From the NCBI GenBank assembly GCA_017473165.1, contig JAFUNA010000002.1:62001-126000 (forward strand): 64,000 nt of DNA, given 5' to 3'. Numbering within the stretch: the stretch's first letter is position 1; every line of letters starts with the position of its first letter. The DNA comes from Clostridia bacterium (GTDB lineage: Bacteria; Bacillota; Clostridia; Oscillospirales; Acutalibacteraceae). Positions 1 to 9,146 of this stretch are shown here, piece by piece. The translations under genes and the position numbers were made by a program. The notes under the pieces are model-generated. The model saw only the letters and a list, made by a program, of their open reading frames with translations, had not been told where the DNA came from and made no database searches.

Positions 1-1196
1 CCATATATTATGCTCCCAAAGATGATATTTTTCACCGTGAAAAATGGCGTGAAAAATATCCCGAAGAGGAGCTTGCAAGGCTTAAGGAGCTTGTTGACAC
101 TTCAAAGAAATACCACATGAATTTTTACTGGTGCGTTGCTCCCGGTCTTTCGATGAAATATTCCGACAACGCCGAATTTGAAGCTTTGCTTGAAAAAACA
201 AAGCAGCTTTATTCAATCGGAGTTACGGATTTCGGGCTGCTGCTTGATGACATAGACGAGGAGCTCGAGTTTGAGGAGGACAGAGCCCTTTACGGCGAAA
301 CGGTTAACGCCCATATTGAGCTGATCAACAGCTATTATTCGGCATTGCATGAAATCGATTCTTCAATCCGTCTTACCGTTTGTCCTACTCTTTACCACGG
401 TAAGGGCAATGAATACTATATTTCAAAGCTCGGACAAAACATTCCGCCGCTTGTTTCGCTTTTCTGGACGGGCAAAGACATATGCTCACGGGAGCTTACA
501 AGTCCCGAAGCCGTAAGATTCGTTGAGAATACATATCATAAGCCGCTTTATTGGGATAACTATCCCGTCAACGATTGCTCGATGTTCAACGAAATGCACA
601 TTTCACCGATTATCGGCCGTGACCCCGATTTATATAAGTATTCCGAGGGCATAATTGCAAACTGCATGGAGTATGCCGAATGCTCAAAAATTCCGCTCAT
701 AACCATTGCGGATTACCTTTGGGACAGCGAAAACTATGACCCGCAGAAATCCTGGGAGAATGCAATAAAGCAGGTTGTCGGAAAAGAAAATGCAGACAGT
801 TTTATTATATTTGCTGACCATCTTTATACTTCCTGCCTCAAGGATGCCAATTCAAGGCGGATGTATGCGGCTTTTGATGAAATTGAAACAGCTTTCAAAT
901 CAGGCAAAAAAGAAACAGCCTTTGCTCTTGCAACGGATTATCTCGGCAAAATGAATGCCTGCAGAGAATATTTAAAACAGGATTTGCCCATTTGCAATGA
1001 GCTTTCAAAATGGTCGGAAAAATATTTTGTTTCGTGCGATATCATGAACAAGATATTTGAATATTTAAAATCAAATGATGAAGGTCTGATTGCAGAGCTG
1101 CTTTTGCTTGTTGAAAAATACGAGGCAATGCCTGCAAAGCTTTCAAACGACATCAATATCCGTGAAGAACTTAAAAATCTGCAAAAAATAAAATAA
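1..1196 (+). CDS. GH84 beta-N-acetylglucosaminidase (5' partial)
   Basis: The reading frame is open from the left edge (frame starting at base 3), so the gene begins upstream. The first ATG at 117 is internal, because the residues before it (IYYAPKDDIFHREKWREKYP) match the conserved start of the GH84 catalytic barrel. GH84 enzymes remove terminal beta-GlcNAc from glycans or glycoproteins using two adjacent aspartates. The segment LLLDDIDEEL holds the expected Asp-Asp pair, and CPTLYHG further on fits the family. The C-terminal 130 residues look helical. No signal peptide can be judged because the N-terminus is missing. The stop is 13 bp before the ceramidase-like gene at 1210, so the two are probably co-transcribed. 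The family call is by motif; the exact substrate is inference. Confidence 0.85.
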   Translation, partial: IYYAPKDDIFHREKWREKYPEEELARLKELVDTSKKYHMNFYWCVAPGLSMKYSDNAEFEALLEKTKQLYSIGVTDFGLLLDDIDEELEFEEDRALYGETVNAHIELINSYYSALHEIDSSIRLTVCPTLYHGKGNEYYISKLGQNIPPLVSLFWTGKDICSRELTSPEAVRFVENTYHKPLYWDNYPVNDCSMFNEMHISPIIGRDPDLYKYSEGIIANCMEYAECSKIPLITIADYLWDSENYDPQKSWENAIKQVVGKENADSFIIFADHLYTSCLKDANSRRMYAAFDEIETAFKSGKKETAFALATDYLGKMNACREYLKQDLPICNELSKWSEKYFVSCDIMNKIFEYLKSNDEGLIAELLLLVEKYEAMPAKLSNDINIREELKNLQKIK

Positions 1197-1209
1197 AAGG
1201 AGAATTAAA

Positions 1210-2676
1210 ATGGCAGTTGTTATCAGATGGATTTCAGCGATTATGGCGGTGCTTCTCGGATTACCCACTCTTTTAGGTGCGGTTTTCCAGAGCCTTACCA
1301 AACTTGGCTACGATGAAAGACCCGTTGCCGCAATTTCGGAAAATTTTCTTGAAGGAAATGCGGAATTTATTGATGAGGCAAAATCGGAATACTGGTCGGC
1401 AGGCTATGCACGAAGAGTTCTGACTCCCGATGATATTGACGAAACAAGATATTTTCTTGGCGGTTTCCTCAAATTTCCCGCACAGGAAGCAACAGGCGTT
1501 GTTGACGACTTATGCGTAAGAGCGGTTGTGCTTGACGATAATTCGGGCAGAGGTGCGGCAGCGTTTGCATGGATTGACGGCGTAGGCTTTATGAATGCTG
1601 ATATCAAGGAAATCCGTGAAAAACTTGCCGATATAACAGGCAAAGGCAAGCTTATAAGCATTGACGTAGGCTCAACTCATAGCCATTCCGCAATTGACAC
1701 ACAGGGTCTTTGGGGCAACATTCCCAAAAGCGGCAGAAATCAGGATTACATTGATTCCATTATCTCAAAAACCGCTGATGCGATAAGAGAAGCTTATAAC
1801 AGCCGTGAGAAGGGTATGCTTTACTATTCCTCAAAAGCCTGCCCCGAATTGTTCCACGACGGCAGAGCACCTTATTCGCTTGACGAAAAAATTCACCTTT
1901 TCCGTTTTGTTCCCGATGCAAGCGGCAAAAAGGAAATTTATATTGCTAATTTCGGCGGTCATCCCATTAATCTCGGTTGGAGCAACACCGAACTTTCGGG
2001 CGACTTCCCTTATTATATCGAGCAGGCTGTTACCTCAAAAAAGAACGCTGATTTCATCTTTGTTCAGGGTGCAATCGGCGGTGCGATTCACAACAATATG
2101 GGCGTTGAAAACGGAATTCCCGAGGAGCTTACCTCTTTTGAAAAAATGAAGGAATACAGCCTTATCGTTGCCGATGTTCTTTATGAGCTTGCAGAAAGCG
2201 GCAAGGCGGTTGAGCCCATTCTCAACGTGGCTCACGCACAGGTTGATTTCGAGGTCAACAATTTCATTTTCCTGCTTGCGGAGCGTGCGGGTCTTTGCAA
2301 CGTTACTGCCTTTAAGGAAGACGGCAAAATATATCTCACAACCGAAATCGGCTATGTTGAAATCGGTAAAAACATAAAGATTATCGAAGCTCCCGGCGAA
2401 ATTCTGCCCGAGCTGGTTTACGGCGGATTCTTCTCTGCAGATGAAAGCTATAACGGCACGGAATATCCCCATGCCGCACTCAACACCTATTTTGCCGAAA
2501 GCGACGAAATTCTTGTTTTCGGTCTCTGCAACGATGCTGTCGGCTATATTGTGCCCGATAACGATTATTCCGCCTCAAATGAGGAGGGTCACTATGAAGA
2601 AACCGTTTCAACTGGCTCATATTCAGCCTCGGCATTTTCAATGGCGTTTGAGAAACTTATAAAAGCTTGGAGGTAA
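1210..2676 (+). CDS. Neutral/alkaline ceramidase-family hydrolase, copy 1
   Basis: This 488-residue protein resembles the neutral/alkaline non-lysosomal ceramidase family, zinc amidases that cleave N-acyl sphingosine. Residues about 8-28 are hydrophobic and should form an N-terminal signal anchor, so the hydrolase probably sits outside the membrane. Motifs seen are AVVLDDNSGRG, the candidate zinc ligands in STHSHSAIDTQG, and GGHPINLG followed by SGDFPYY, which match the metal-binding segments of the family. The C-terminus has LCNDAVGYIVPDNDY. The ATG follows AAAGGAGAATTAAA. A diverged second copy follows 6 bp downstream, and a GH84 gene precedes it. This arrangement suggests joint action on host glycolipid or a related conjugate, but ceramide as substrate is unproven. 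Confidence 0.75.
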   Translation: MAVVIRWISAIMAVLLGLPTLLGAVFQSLTKLGYDERPVAAISENFLEGNAEFIDEAKSEYWSAGYARRVLTPDDIDETRYFLGGFLKFPAQEATGVVDDLCVRAVVLDDNSGRGAAAFAWIDGVGFMNADIKEIREKLADITGKGKLISIDVGSTHSHSAIDTQGLWGNIPKSGRNQDYIDSIISKTADAIREAYNSREKGMLYYSSKACPELFHDGRAPYSLDEKIHLFRFVPDASGKKEIYIANFGGHPINLGWSNTELSGDFPYYIEQAVTSKKNADFIFVQGAIGGAIHNNMGVENGIPEELTSFEKMKEYSLIVADVLYELAESGKAVEPILNVAHAQVDFEVNNFIFLLAERAGLCNVTAFKEDGKIYLTTEIGYVEIGKNIKIIEAPGEILPELVYGGFFSADESYNGTEYPHAALNTYFAESDEILVFGLCNDAVGYIVPDNDYSASNEEGHYEETVSTGSYSASAFSMAFEKLIKAWR

Positions 2677-2682
2677 TTTCTG

Positions 2683-4164
2683 ATGGCAGTTTTGAGATTT
2701 CTGCGGCTTCCCGAATTGGTCAGAGGGATAATATCCGGCTTGCTTTCTCTTATAATTCTTTTTGTTCCCAATTCAACTTATACAACCGTTGAGGAAACGT
2801 CGGAATATATGCTCAAGGGCGATAAAACTTTTTCTTACAACGGCGAAAAGTGGACTGTCGGCTTTGCAAAAGAAGTGCTCACTCCCGATGATATTACTGA
2901 AGAAACCTATTATATTGCAGGTTACAACACAAATAATCCCGCAAAATCTGTTCTTGACGATATGCATGCCAAAGCGGTTTATCTTGACGATAACAGCGGC
3001 AGAGGCGGAGTTGTTATTTGTGCGATTGACTGCGTGGGCATAAGCCGAAAGGATATCAACGATATCAGAAAAATTGTTATCGAAAGCAGTAAAATTCCTA
3101 ACCTCAAATCAATCAACATCTGCGCAACCCATACCCATTCCGCTATTGATACGCAGGGTCTTTGGGGCAAAAACTTCCTTTCCGACGGAAAAAATGAGGA
3201 GTTCATGAACCGTCTTAAAGAGTTGACGGCAAAAGCAATTGTTGACGCATACATTGCAAGAAAAGACGGCAATCTTTATCTCGGCACAGCGGAAACCGAA
3301 GGACTTCTGATTGACACAAGAACTCCCGATGACTACGATGCAACATTATCAAGAATCCGTTTTGACCCTGCTGACGGCAGCGAAGACACCTATATAGTGA
3401 ACCTTGCCTGCCATGCCGAATGTCTTGGCGCAAGAACAACCGTTGTCAGCGCAGATTTTCCCGCATACATGGAAAAGGAAATAGTTGAGCAGACGGGCGG
3501 TGCAAACGTTGTTTTCATAAACGGAGCTATCGGAGGACTTATAACCTGCGAAAAGCTTGATGATGTTCTGCGTAATTTTGAGCTTGGTCTTGAATATGTA
3601 AAGGAATTCGGCAAGGATGTCGGCGAAGTTGTCATGAGCATCAAAAACGAAACCCTTATTGAGCCTGCAATCAATATAAAAACAGAAGCAATTGAAATTA
3701 AATGCAATAACACAGCCTTGATTCTTGTTCGTTTTCTCGGCGTGCTCAACAACGATGTTGCAAAAGATAAAGATAATAACATCTCGATTATTTCCGAAGT
3801 TTCATATTTGGAGCTCGGCAACAAGCAGATAGGTGTTTACATGATTCCCGGCGAGCTTTCGCCCGAGCTGGAAAGCGGCAACTTCCTTTCAGCAGAAGAA
3901 TCAGCAAACGGTACGGAAGTTAATTACAAACCTCTTTCAGAAATGTCCCGCTGCAAGCATAATTTTGTTCTCGGTCTTTGCAACGATGAATTGGGATATA
4001 TAATTCCCGAAAATGATTTCTACCTGCACGAATGGCTGCCTTATTTCAACAATGCGGTTGAAGAATCGGGCAGAGAACACTATGAGGAAACAAATTCCCT
4101 CGGACCCAATGCAGCAGGAACAATTCTTGATGCTATGGATAAGCTGATAAGTTCAGTTGAATAA
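2683..4164 (+). CDS. Neutral/alkaline ceramidase-family hydrolase, copy 2
   Basis: This 493-residue protein is a paralogue of the preceding gene. It has the same N-terminal hydrophobic anchor (about residues 14-30), the DDNSGRGG and THTHSAIDTQGLWG motifs, a second histidine segment (LACHAECLG then SADFPAY) and the end motif LCNDELGYIIPENDF. The second-His region differs from copy 1 (HAECLG against HPINLG), so the two may have different substrates. It is separated by only 6 bp from copy 1 and has GGAGG in the end of that gene as its ribosome binding site. A strong bidirectional terminator follows. Tandem duplication with divergence is seen directly; the ceramidase activity is inferred from family membership. 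Confidence 0.75.
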   Translation: MAVLRFLRLPELVRGIISGLLSLIILFVPNSTYTTVEETSEYMLKGDKTFSYNGEKWTVGFAKEVLTPDDITEETYYIAGYNTNNPAKSVLDDMHAKAVYLDDNSGRGGVVICAIDCVGISRKDINDIRKIVIESSKIPNLKSINICATHTHSAIDTQGLWGKNFLSDGKNEEFMNRLKELTAKAIVDAYIARKDGNLYLGTAETEGLLIDTRTPDDYDATLSRIRFDPADGSEDTYIVNLACHAECLGARTTVVSADFPAYMEKEIVEQTGGANVVFINGAIGGLITCEKLDDVLRNFELGLEYVKEFGKDVGEVVMSIKNETLIEPAINIKTEAIEIKCNNTALILVRFLGVLNNDVAKDKDNNISIISEVSYLELGNKQIGVYMIPGELSPELESGNFLSAEESANGTEVNYKPLSEMSRCKHNFVLGLCNDELGYIIPENDFYLHEWLPYFNNAVEESGREHYEETNSLGPNAAGTILDAMDKLISSVE

Positions 4165-4181
4165 ACTAACCTCATAAATAT

Positions 4182-4219
4182 AAATCCCTTATGAACCTTT
4201 GAAGATTCATAAGGGATTT
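4182..4219. terminator. Bidirectional terminator
   Basis: A perfect 14-bp stem (AAATCCCTTATGAA with its complement) encloses a 10-base loop. It has A and T tracts on either side. It lies between the convergent ceramidase-like and NamZ-like genes and can stop both transcripts. Confidence 0.85.
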
Positions 4220-4222
4220 TTA

Positions 4223-5344
4223 TCAGTAAATATACCGGTTTTTTGAGAGCGTTTGCCATTCATCAACTTTTCGCTGTTCCCGTGCAATAAATATGTCGGG
4301 GTTAAAATCGGGTTTCAGAATTTCGTCTGTTCCGAGAAGATCTTTTATAAACGGCTCAGATTCAAGCTCGGAATGAGTTTTTCTGATTGCATCCAGCAGT
4401 CTGATTCCTACGGCAAAAGGTGAAAAAATATCTCTGTCGGTAACGTGAAGCTGAATGCCGTGGCAAAAACTGTTCATATAGTCTGAAAAAGTCGGTGTAA
4501 ATGAACATTCACGAAGAATAACTCCGTCTTGCTGACCGATTGATTCAATAACCGCTCTGCTGTCAAGCCAAGGTGCTCCGATCATTTCAAAAGGTTTTGT
4601 TGTACCTCTGCCCTCGGAAAGGTTTGTTCCCTCAAAAATGCAGGTTCCGATATATGCAAATGCAGTATCGACGGTTGGAATATTGGGTGACGGCTGAATA
4701 AAAACAAGGTCGGTATCATCATAATACATATCCCTTTTCCAGCCTTCCATTGGAATAACAGTCAGGTCACAACCGATTTTTTCCGTTTCATTCATCATAA
4801 GTGAAAATTCGCCTATGGTAAGACCGCACCGTGTCGGAGTCGGAAATCTTCCCACAAACGACGAAAAACGCCTGTCAAGTAAAGTTCCTTCCGCTTTTAT
4901 TCCGCCCAAAGGATTCGGACGGTCAAAAACAACAAACTTTATACCGTACTCCGCACATAGCTTCATTGCATCCGTCATTGTGTAAGCATAAGTATAAAAC
5001 CTTGCACCAACATCCTGAATATCAAAAATCACGGTATCAAGAGATGTAAGAGCTTTTTCGCTTTCCGATATATCATCGCCGAACAAACTGTATACGGGAA
5101 GTCCTGTTTTTTTATCGGTGTATGATGTTACATTCTTCCCTGCCTGAAAATCGCCTCTGATACCGTGTTCGGGTCCGAAAAGAAAAGTCAGACTGCATTT
5201 TTCTTTAAGCATATCAACAGTTGAAGAAAGATCACGAAGAACACCCGTGTGGTTAGTAATAAGTCCGCATTTGCCTTGAAAATCAAACCCGTCACGGGCA
5301 ACAACATCTGCTCCGCAAAGAACTTTTTGTTTTGCACTCTTCAT
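4223..5344 (-). CDS. namZ: GH171 (DUF1343) exo-beta-N-acetylmuramidase-like protein
   Basis: This 373-residue protein matches the DUF1343 family, whose characterised member NamZ (Bacillus subtilis YbbC) releases MurNAc from the non-reducing end of peptidoglycan fragments. Seen motifs are GLITNHTGV near residue 30, GPEHGIRGDFQAGKNV (the EHG glutamate is the expected catalytic residue), YSLFGD, FDIQDVGARFYTY, FDRPNPLGG and ISEGRGTT-like NLSEGRGTTKPFE. There is no signal peptide, in contrast with some secreted homologues, so it may recycle imported muropeptides in the cytosol. The ATG is preceded by GAAGGAAGG. A TTTACA/TAAAAT promoter lies upstream. It is divergent from the MFS-GH106 operon. Confidence 0.85.
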   Translation of the reverse strand: MKSAKQKVLCGADVVARDGFDFQGKCGLITNHTGVLRDLSSTVDMLKEKCSLTFLFGPEHGIRGDFQAGKNVTSYTDKKTGLPVYSLFGDDISESEKALTSLDTVIFDIQDVGARFYTYAYTMTDAMKLCAEYGIKFVVFDRPNPLGGIKAEGTLLDRRFSSFVGRFPTPTRCGLTIGEFSLMMNETEKIGCDLTVIPMEGWKRDMYYDDTDLVFIQPSPNIPTVDTAFAYIGTCIFEGTNLSEGRGTTKPFEMIGAPWLDSRAVIESIGQQDGVILRECSFTPTFSDYMNSFCHGIQLHVTDRDIFSPFAVGIRLLDAIRKTHSELESEPFIKDLLGTDEILKPDFNPDIFIAREQRKVDEWQTLSKNRYIY

Positions 5345-5391
5345 TTTTCAACCTTCCTTCTGATTTTTTGCTCGGAAAATTTGTCTTTTTT

Positions 5392-5420
5392 ATTTTACTC
5401 ATTTTTACTGTATTTGTAAA
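5392..5420 (-). promoter_or_regulatory. Promoter of namZ-like gene
   Basis: On the minus strand, TTTACA (5415-5420) and TAAAAT (5392-5397) are separated by 17 bp, about 50 bp before the ATG at 5344. Confidence 0.6.
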
Positions 5421-5570
5421 CAAAAATCCGAACTTTTTTGCTTTATTAAAAGAATTATTGATTTACACCTCAAGCGAAAAGCACTTTCCGCATCAATAAT
5501 GAGCTTTTCAGCATTCACAAACGGGATTCAGACCGTAACACTATTTCAAAAAGTTTAAATAAAGATAAAG

Positions 5571-5599
5571 TTGACAGCAAAAAACGACCGTGATATGAT
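5571..5599 (+). promoter_or_regulatory. SigA-type promoter of MFS-GH106 operon
   Basis: TTGACA (5571-5576) and TATGAT (5594-5599) with a 17-bp spacer. It is 38 bp upstream of the TTG start of the transporter gene. Confidence 0.75.
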
Positions 5600-5636
5600 A
5601 AAACTCATTGAACTGTTTTAATGGAGGAAATTAATT

Positions 5637-6818
5637 TTGGCAACCGTTCTTCTTATCATTATTTATATAGCATTCATTGGTCTCGGCGTACCCGATTCGC
5701 TTATCGGCTCTGCATGGCCTGCCATACATTCCGAAATGAATATTCCCGTTGAGGCGGTAAGCATTATAACATTTCTCATTTCGGGTTGCACCGTTTTATC
5801 AAGTATGTTCAGCGCAAGAATACTCAATAAATTGGGAACGGCAAAAGTTACGGCATTCAGTACGGCTATGACTGCCGCGGCATTGTACGGCTTCTCGTTT
5901 GCACCGTCATTCCTGTTTATGATTCCGCTTGCCGTTATTCTCGGACTCGGTGCGGGTGCGATAGATTCAGGGCTAAACAATTATGTTGCTCTTCATTTTA
6001 AAGCAAGCCACATGAATTTTCTGCACTGTTTCTACGGTGTCGGAGTATCGCTCAGCCCTTATCTTATGTCACAGGCGTTAAACAACATAGGCTGGCGCGG
6101 CGGTTATCGCAATGCTTTTTATGTTCAACTTGCTATTACAGTCTTGCTGATTGTATCCGTTCCTTTGTGGAAAAAGAGCTCCCCTGCTGAAGAATCGGAA
6201 GAAGAAAAAGGCATAAACCTTACACTTTTGCAAATGGCAAAAAAGTCAGAAGTCCGTTTGGTATGGATCATTATGCTTGTTACAAATGCAATCGAATATG
6301 CCTGCGGAGTCTGGGGAAGTACATATCTTGTTTCGGAAAAAGGATTTGATGTGAAGCACGGAGCCCTTGCTCTAACAATATACTACGTCGGAATGTCAAT
6401 GGGACGTTTTATTTCAGGTTTGCTTTCTGACAAAGTCAACACTTGGAAACGCATCGGAATCGGCACCGCAATTCTTGCCCCTGCAATTATAATCATGCTT
6501 CTTCCTCTGCACGGTGCATTTTCTGTTTTCGGTTTATTCCTTATAGGCTTGGGTAACGGCTCAATTTATCCGAACATGATACACCTGACGCCTCACAACT
6601 TCGGCAAAGAGGTATCACAATCAATTATGGGCTCACAGATTGCCTTTGCTTATATCGGCGTTATGCTGGCTCCTCCCATGGTAAGTCTTATCAGCGGATT
6701 TTTCGGAATAAAGATATATCCCCTGTTGCTTGCCGTTCTTTATCTGACAATGGTTATCTCATTGAAGTGTTTTATCAAGCATTTAAAAAAGAATGATAAA
6801 TACGATAAAAATGTCTGA
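5637..6818 (+). CDS. MFS transporter, putative sugar uptake
   Basis: This 393-residue protein has about 12 hydrophobic helices and the major facilitator fold, with the family motif GLGAGAIDSGLNNYVA in the first half and MSMGRFISGLLSDKVN between the halves. It starts at TTG, not ATG: GGAGG at 5623-5627 is 9 bases ahead. It resembles FucP/YfmO-like MFS proteins that carry sugars or small organic solutes; the substrate is not visible. It is followed 19 bp later by a GH106-like glycosidase and is divergent from a muramidase-like gene, so a role in bringing an oligosaccharide or amino sugar into the cell is the natural inference. It is the only recognisable sugar-transporter candidate in the window. 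Confidence 0.8.
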   Translation: MATVLLIIIYIAFIGLGVPDSLIGSAWPAIHSEMNIPVEAVSIITFLISGCTVLSSMFSARILNKLGTAKVTAFSTAMTAAALYGFSFAPSFLFMIPLAVILGLGAGAIDSGLNNYVALHFKASHMNFLHCFYGVGVSLSPYLMSQALNNIGWRGGYRNAFYVQLAITVLLIVSVPLWKKSSPAEESEEEKGINLTLLQMAKKSEVRLVWIIMLVTNAIEYACGVWGSTYLVSEKGFDVKHGALALTIYYVGMSMGRFISGLLSDKVNTWKRIGIGTAILAPAIIIMLLPLHGAFSVFGLFLIGLGNGSIYPNMIHLTPHNFGKEVSQSIMGSQIAFAYIGVMLAPPMVSLISGFFGIKIYPLLLAVLYLTMVISLKCFIKHLKKNDKYDKNV

Positions 6819-6837
6819 AACAGCAAAGGTGTTAACG

Positions 6838-9105
6838 ATGAATAACAATGATAAATTTAATTTGAGCAGTTTCAAATCTCCCGACGCTTCATATGCACCC
6901 GTATATGTCTGGGTATGGAACGATATCTGCACCCGTAAAATAATTGATGAGCAGCTTGCGGAAATGCAAAGACTCGGAATACGTGCGTTTTATATTCTTC
7001 CCGAGCCCAAAGAATTCCGACCTGACAGTATGCCCACAAACCTCTTGCCCGAATATCTTACCACGGAATTTTTTGACCTTTGTGCTTATGCAATTGACAA
7101 AGGTGCTTCACTCGGAATGAATTGCTGGATTTATGATGAGGGCGGTTGGCCGTCGGGCAGTGCCTGCGGAAAAGTGGTTAAATACCATCCCGAATATGCT
7201 TCCGGCGGCAATTATCCCGATTTGCTCAACAGAGAAGCAACGGAATATTTTATTGATATCACTCACAAAAAATATGCGGCGGCAACCCGAAATTTTACTG
7301 CCGTATTTACAGATGAGCCTAAAGCTCCGTTCAATCCGTTCAACAAAGATTTGGCCGATAAATATGAACAGATTTACGGCGAATCAATATTGCCGTATCT
7401 TCCGCTTATTGAAAACAAAGAAAAACCAACGGAAGAAAACATCCGTATTCTTCACCGTTGGTATGATTTATGCAGTCATGCATTCTGCGAAAATTATTTG
7501 CTCCCCTGCAAAAAATGGGCAAATGATAACGGCTTTACTTTTACGGGACATCTTGATAAAGACCACAGTCCTCACGGCTGCATGAACGGCGGAGGAAACT
7601 TTAATCTGATGCGTGCTCTGCGGTGCTTTGACATTCCCGGTATAGACGTAATATGGCGTCAGATTTATCCCGACACTAAAGTGAAAATAAAAGATGATAT
7701 GAATGCTTACAACGGTTTTTATCCGAGATACGCTTCATCTGCCGCTGCACAAAACGGTACAAAGCTTGCAATGAGCGAAATTTTCGGCGTTGCGGGGCCG
7801 GGGCTTACTTATGATATTATGAGATATACCGTAGGTTATCAGGCTGTGAGAGGAATAAATATCTTCAATCCGTTCAACTTCCCTCTCGGCAGAAAAGGTC
7901 AGCTTCTTGCACAGGAATTACCTGTTTTCACGGAAAATCAGCCCTATTACCGCTATCTCGGTCAGTTCAACCGTTATACGGAACGCTTGTCTTATATATC
8001 TTCGCTCGGAGAACGAATATGCGAAACCGCGCTTTATTATCCCGTTTCTGATTTTCAAGGCAGGCTCAATGCTGAACCCGCTGCAAAAGAATTCGATGCT
8101 CTCGGAAGAAAGCTTGAAGATATGACGGTTGATTTTGACATTGTTGACGACGACGTTATACAGACTGCGGAGATTACCGACAACGGCTGTATGCACATCG
8201 GCAGTGCAGAATACAAACACATTATTATTCCCTGTGGTGCTTATATTCCCGATGCCACACAAAAAGCGTTAAACCGTTTTATCGGGTGCGGTGGAAAAGT
8301 TACACATGAGCTGTCCCGCCTCAAGCCTGTGATTAAGACTGACGGCAACGGCTTGCGTGCAATGCACAGAAAAACAGATGATGCTGATATTTTTATTTTC
8401 TTCAATGAATCGGAAAAAGTCGGCAATTACCGTGTTTGTCTGCCTTCGTCAAACGGTTATTCGCTTGATTTGATGAATGGTACATTACAGAATTTACAAA
8501 CCGAAAACGGCATTTTAAAGCTTACTCTTGCCACAGGTGAAACGGCTGTAATATTGCTGACAGATGAAAAATATGATGCAAAAAATAAAAAAGATTTCAA
8601 ATTTGCATTTGAAATCACAGGCGAGTTTATGTTCCGAAAAGGAATTGAACTTATTTGCAATGAAAACGGATTTGACAGTGTTAACCGTTCCGACAAAACA
8701 GTTCCGATAGAATTCGGCGATTGGTCATATCAAATCGGCAGTGCTTACTCAGGCAGCGGTGTTTACGAAACAACATTCACTCTTCCCGATGAAAAAGCAG
8801 GCAAAGAAGGCGTAATCAACCTTGGCGATGTTCGTTTTGCAGCTTCCGTTTATCTGAACGAACAATTTTTAGGAACATCTCTGATGCCTCCGTACAGTCT
8901 TAAAATACCTGTCGGATTGCTTGATAAAGTAAACAAACTGAAAATAGTTGTAACCAACACATCGGCAAATTGGTATACACACACCGATTATTTTGATAAA
9001 TGGAAAACAGAAGAATTATCTCCGTATTTTGAAACAGAGCTTGAATATTCAAAAGACTCTGTATCGGGCGGCTTGTACGGTCCTGTTGTGCTTTATACGG
9101 AATAA
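6838..9105 (+). CDS. GH106-like glycosidase (alpha-L-rhamnosidase family)
   Basis: This protein has 755 residues from the ATG at 6838. That ATG follows AAAGGTG and is preferred over the one at 6793, which would overlap the transporter gene. The N-terminal half has the GH106 barrel signatures YVWVWNDICTRKIIDEQL, GIRAFYILPEP and the strongly conserved WIYDEGGWPSGSACG, then FTDEPK. About 100 residues near the C-terminus (GVYETTFTLPDE, NLGDVRFAASVYLNEQFLG) form a jelly-roll of the type found in GH2 and GH106 enzymes. GH106 members hydrolyse alpha-L-rhamnosides, but many relatives are uncharacterised. No signal peptide is present, so it is probably cytosolic and acts on material imported by the MFS protein. 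Confidence 0.75.
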   Translation: MNNNDKFNLSSFKSPDASYAPVYVWVWNDICTRKIIDEQLAEMQRLGIRAFYILPEPKEFRPDSMPTNLLPEYLTTEFFDLCAYAIDKGASLGMNCWIYDEGGWPSGSACGKVVKYHPEYASGGNYPDLLNREATEYFIDITHKKYAAATRNFTAVFTDEPKAPFNPFNKDLADKYEQIYGESILPYLPLIENKEKPTEENIRILHRWYDLCSHAFCENYLLPCKKWANDNGFTFTGHLDKDHSPHGCMNGGGNFNLMRALRCFDIPGIDVIWRQIYPDTKVKIKDDMNAYNGFYPRYASSAAAQNGTKLAMSEIFGVAGPGLTYDIMRYTVGYQAVRGINIFNPFNFPLGRKGQLLAQELPVFTENQPYYRYLGQFNRYTERLSYISSLGERICETALYYPVSDFQGRLNAEPAAKEFDALGRKLEDMTVDFDIVDDDVIQTAEITDNGCMHIGSAEYKHIIIPCGAYIPDATQKALNRFIGCGGKVTHELSRLKPVIKTDGNGLRAMHRKTDDADIFIFFNESEKVGNYRVCLPSSNGYSLDLMNGTLQNLQTENGILKLTLATGETAVILLTDEKYDAKNKKDFKFAFEITGEFMFRKGIELICNENGFDSVNRSDKTVPIEFGDWSYQIGSAYSGSGVYETTFTLPDEKAGKEGVINLGDVRFAASVYLNEQFLGTSLMPPYSLKIPVGLLDKVNKLKIVVTNTSANWYTHTDYFDKWKTEELSPYFETELEYSKDSVSGGLYGPVVLYTE

Positions 9106-9146
9106 AATTTATCTGTTGTAATAATAAAAATATTCAAAATTCAAAT

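Noticed and set aside
6793-6837. Upstream ATG for the GH106-like gene
   Set aside because: It would overlap the transporter gene and lacks a ribosome binding site; the ATG at 6838 follows AAAGGTG.
7133-7585. 150-residue plus-strand open frame inside the GH106-like gene
   Set aside because: It is a frame-shifted shadow of a gene with clear family motifs, with basic, low-complexity composition and no ribosome binding site.
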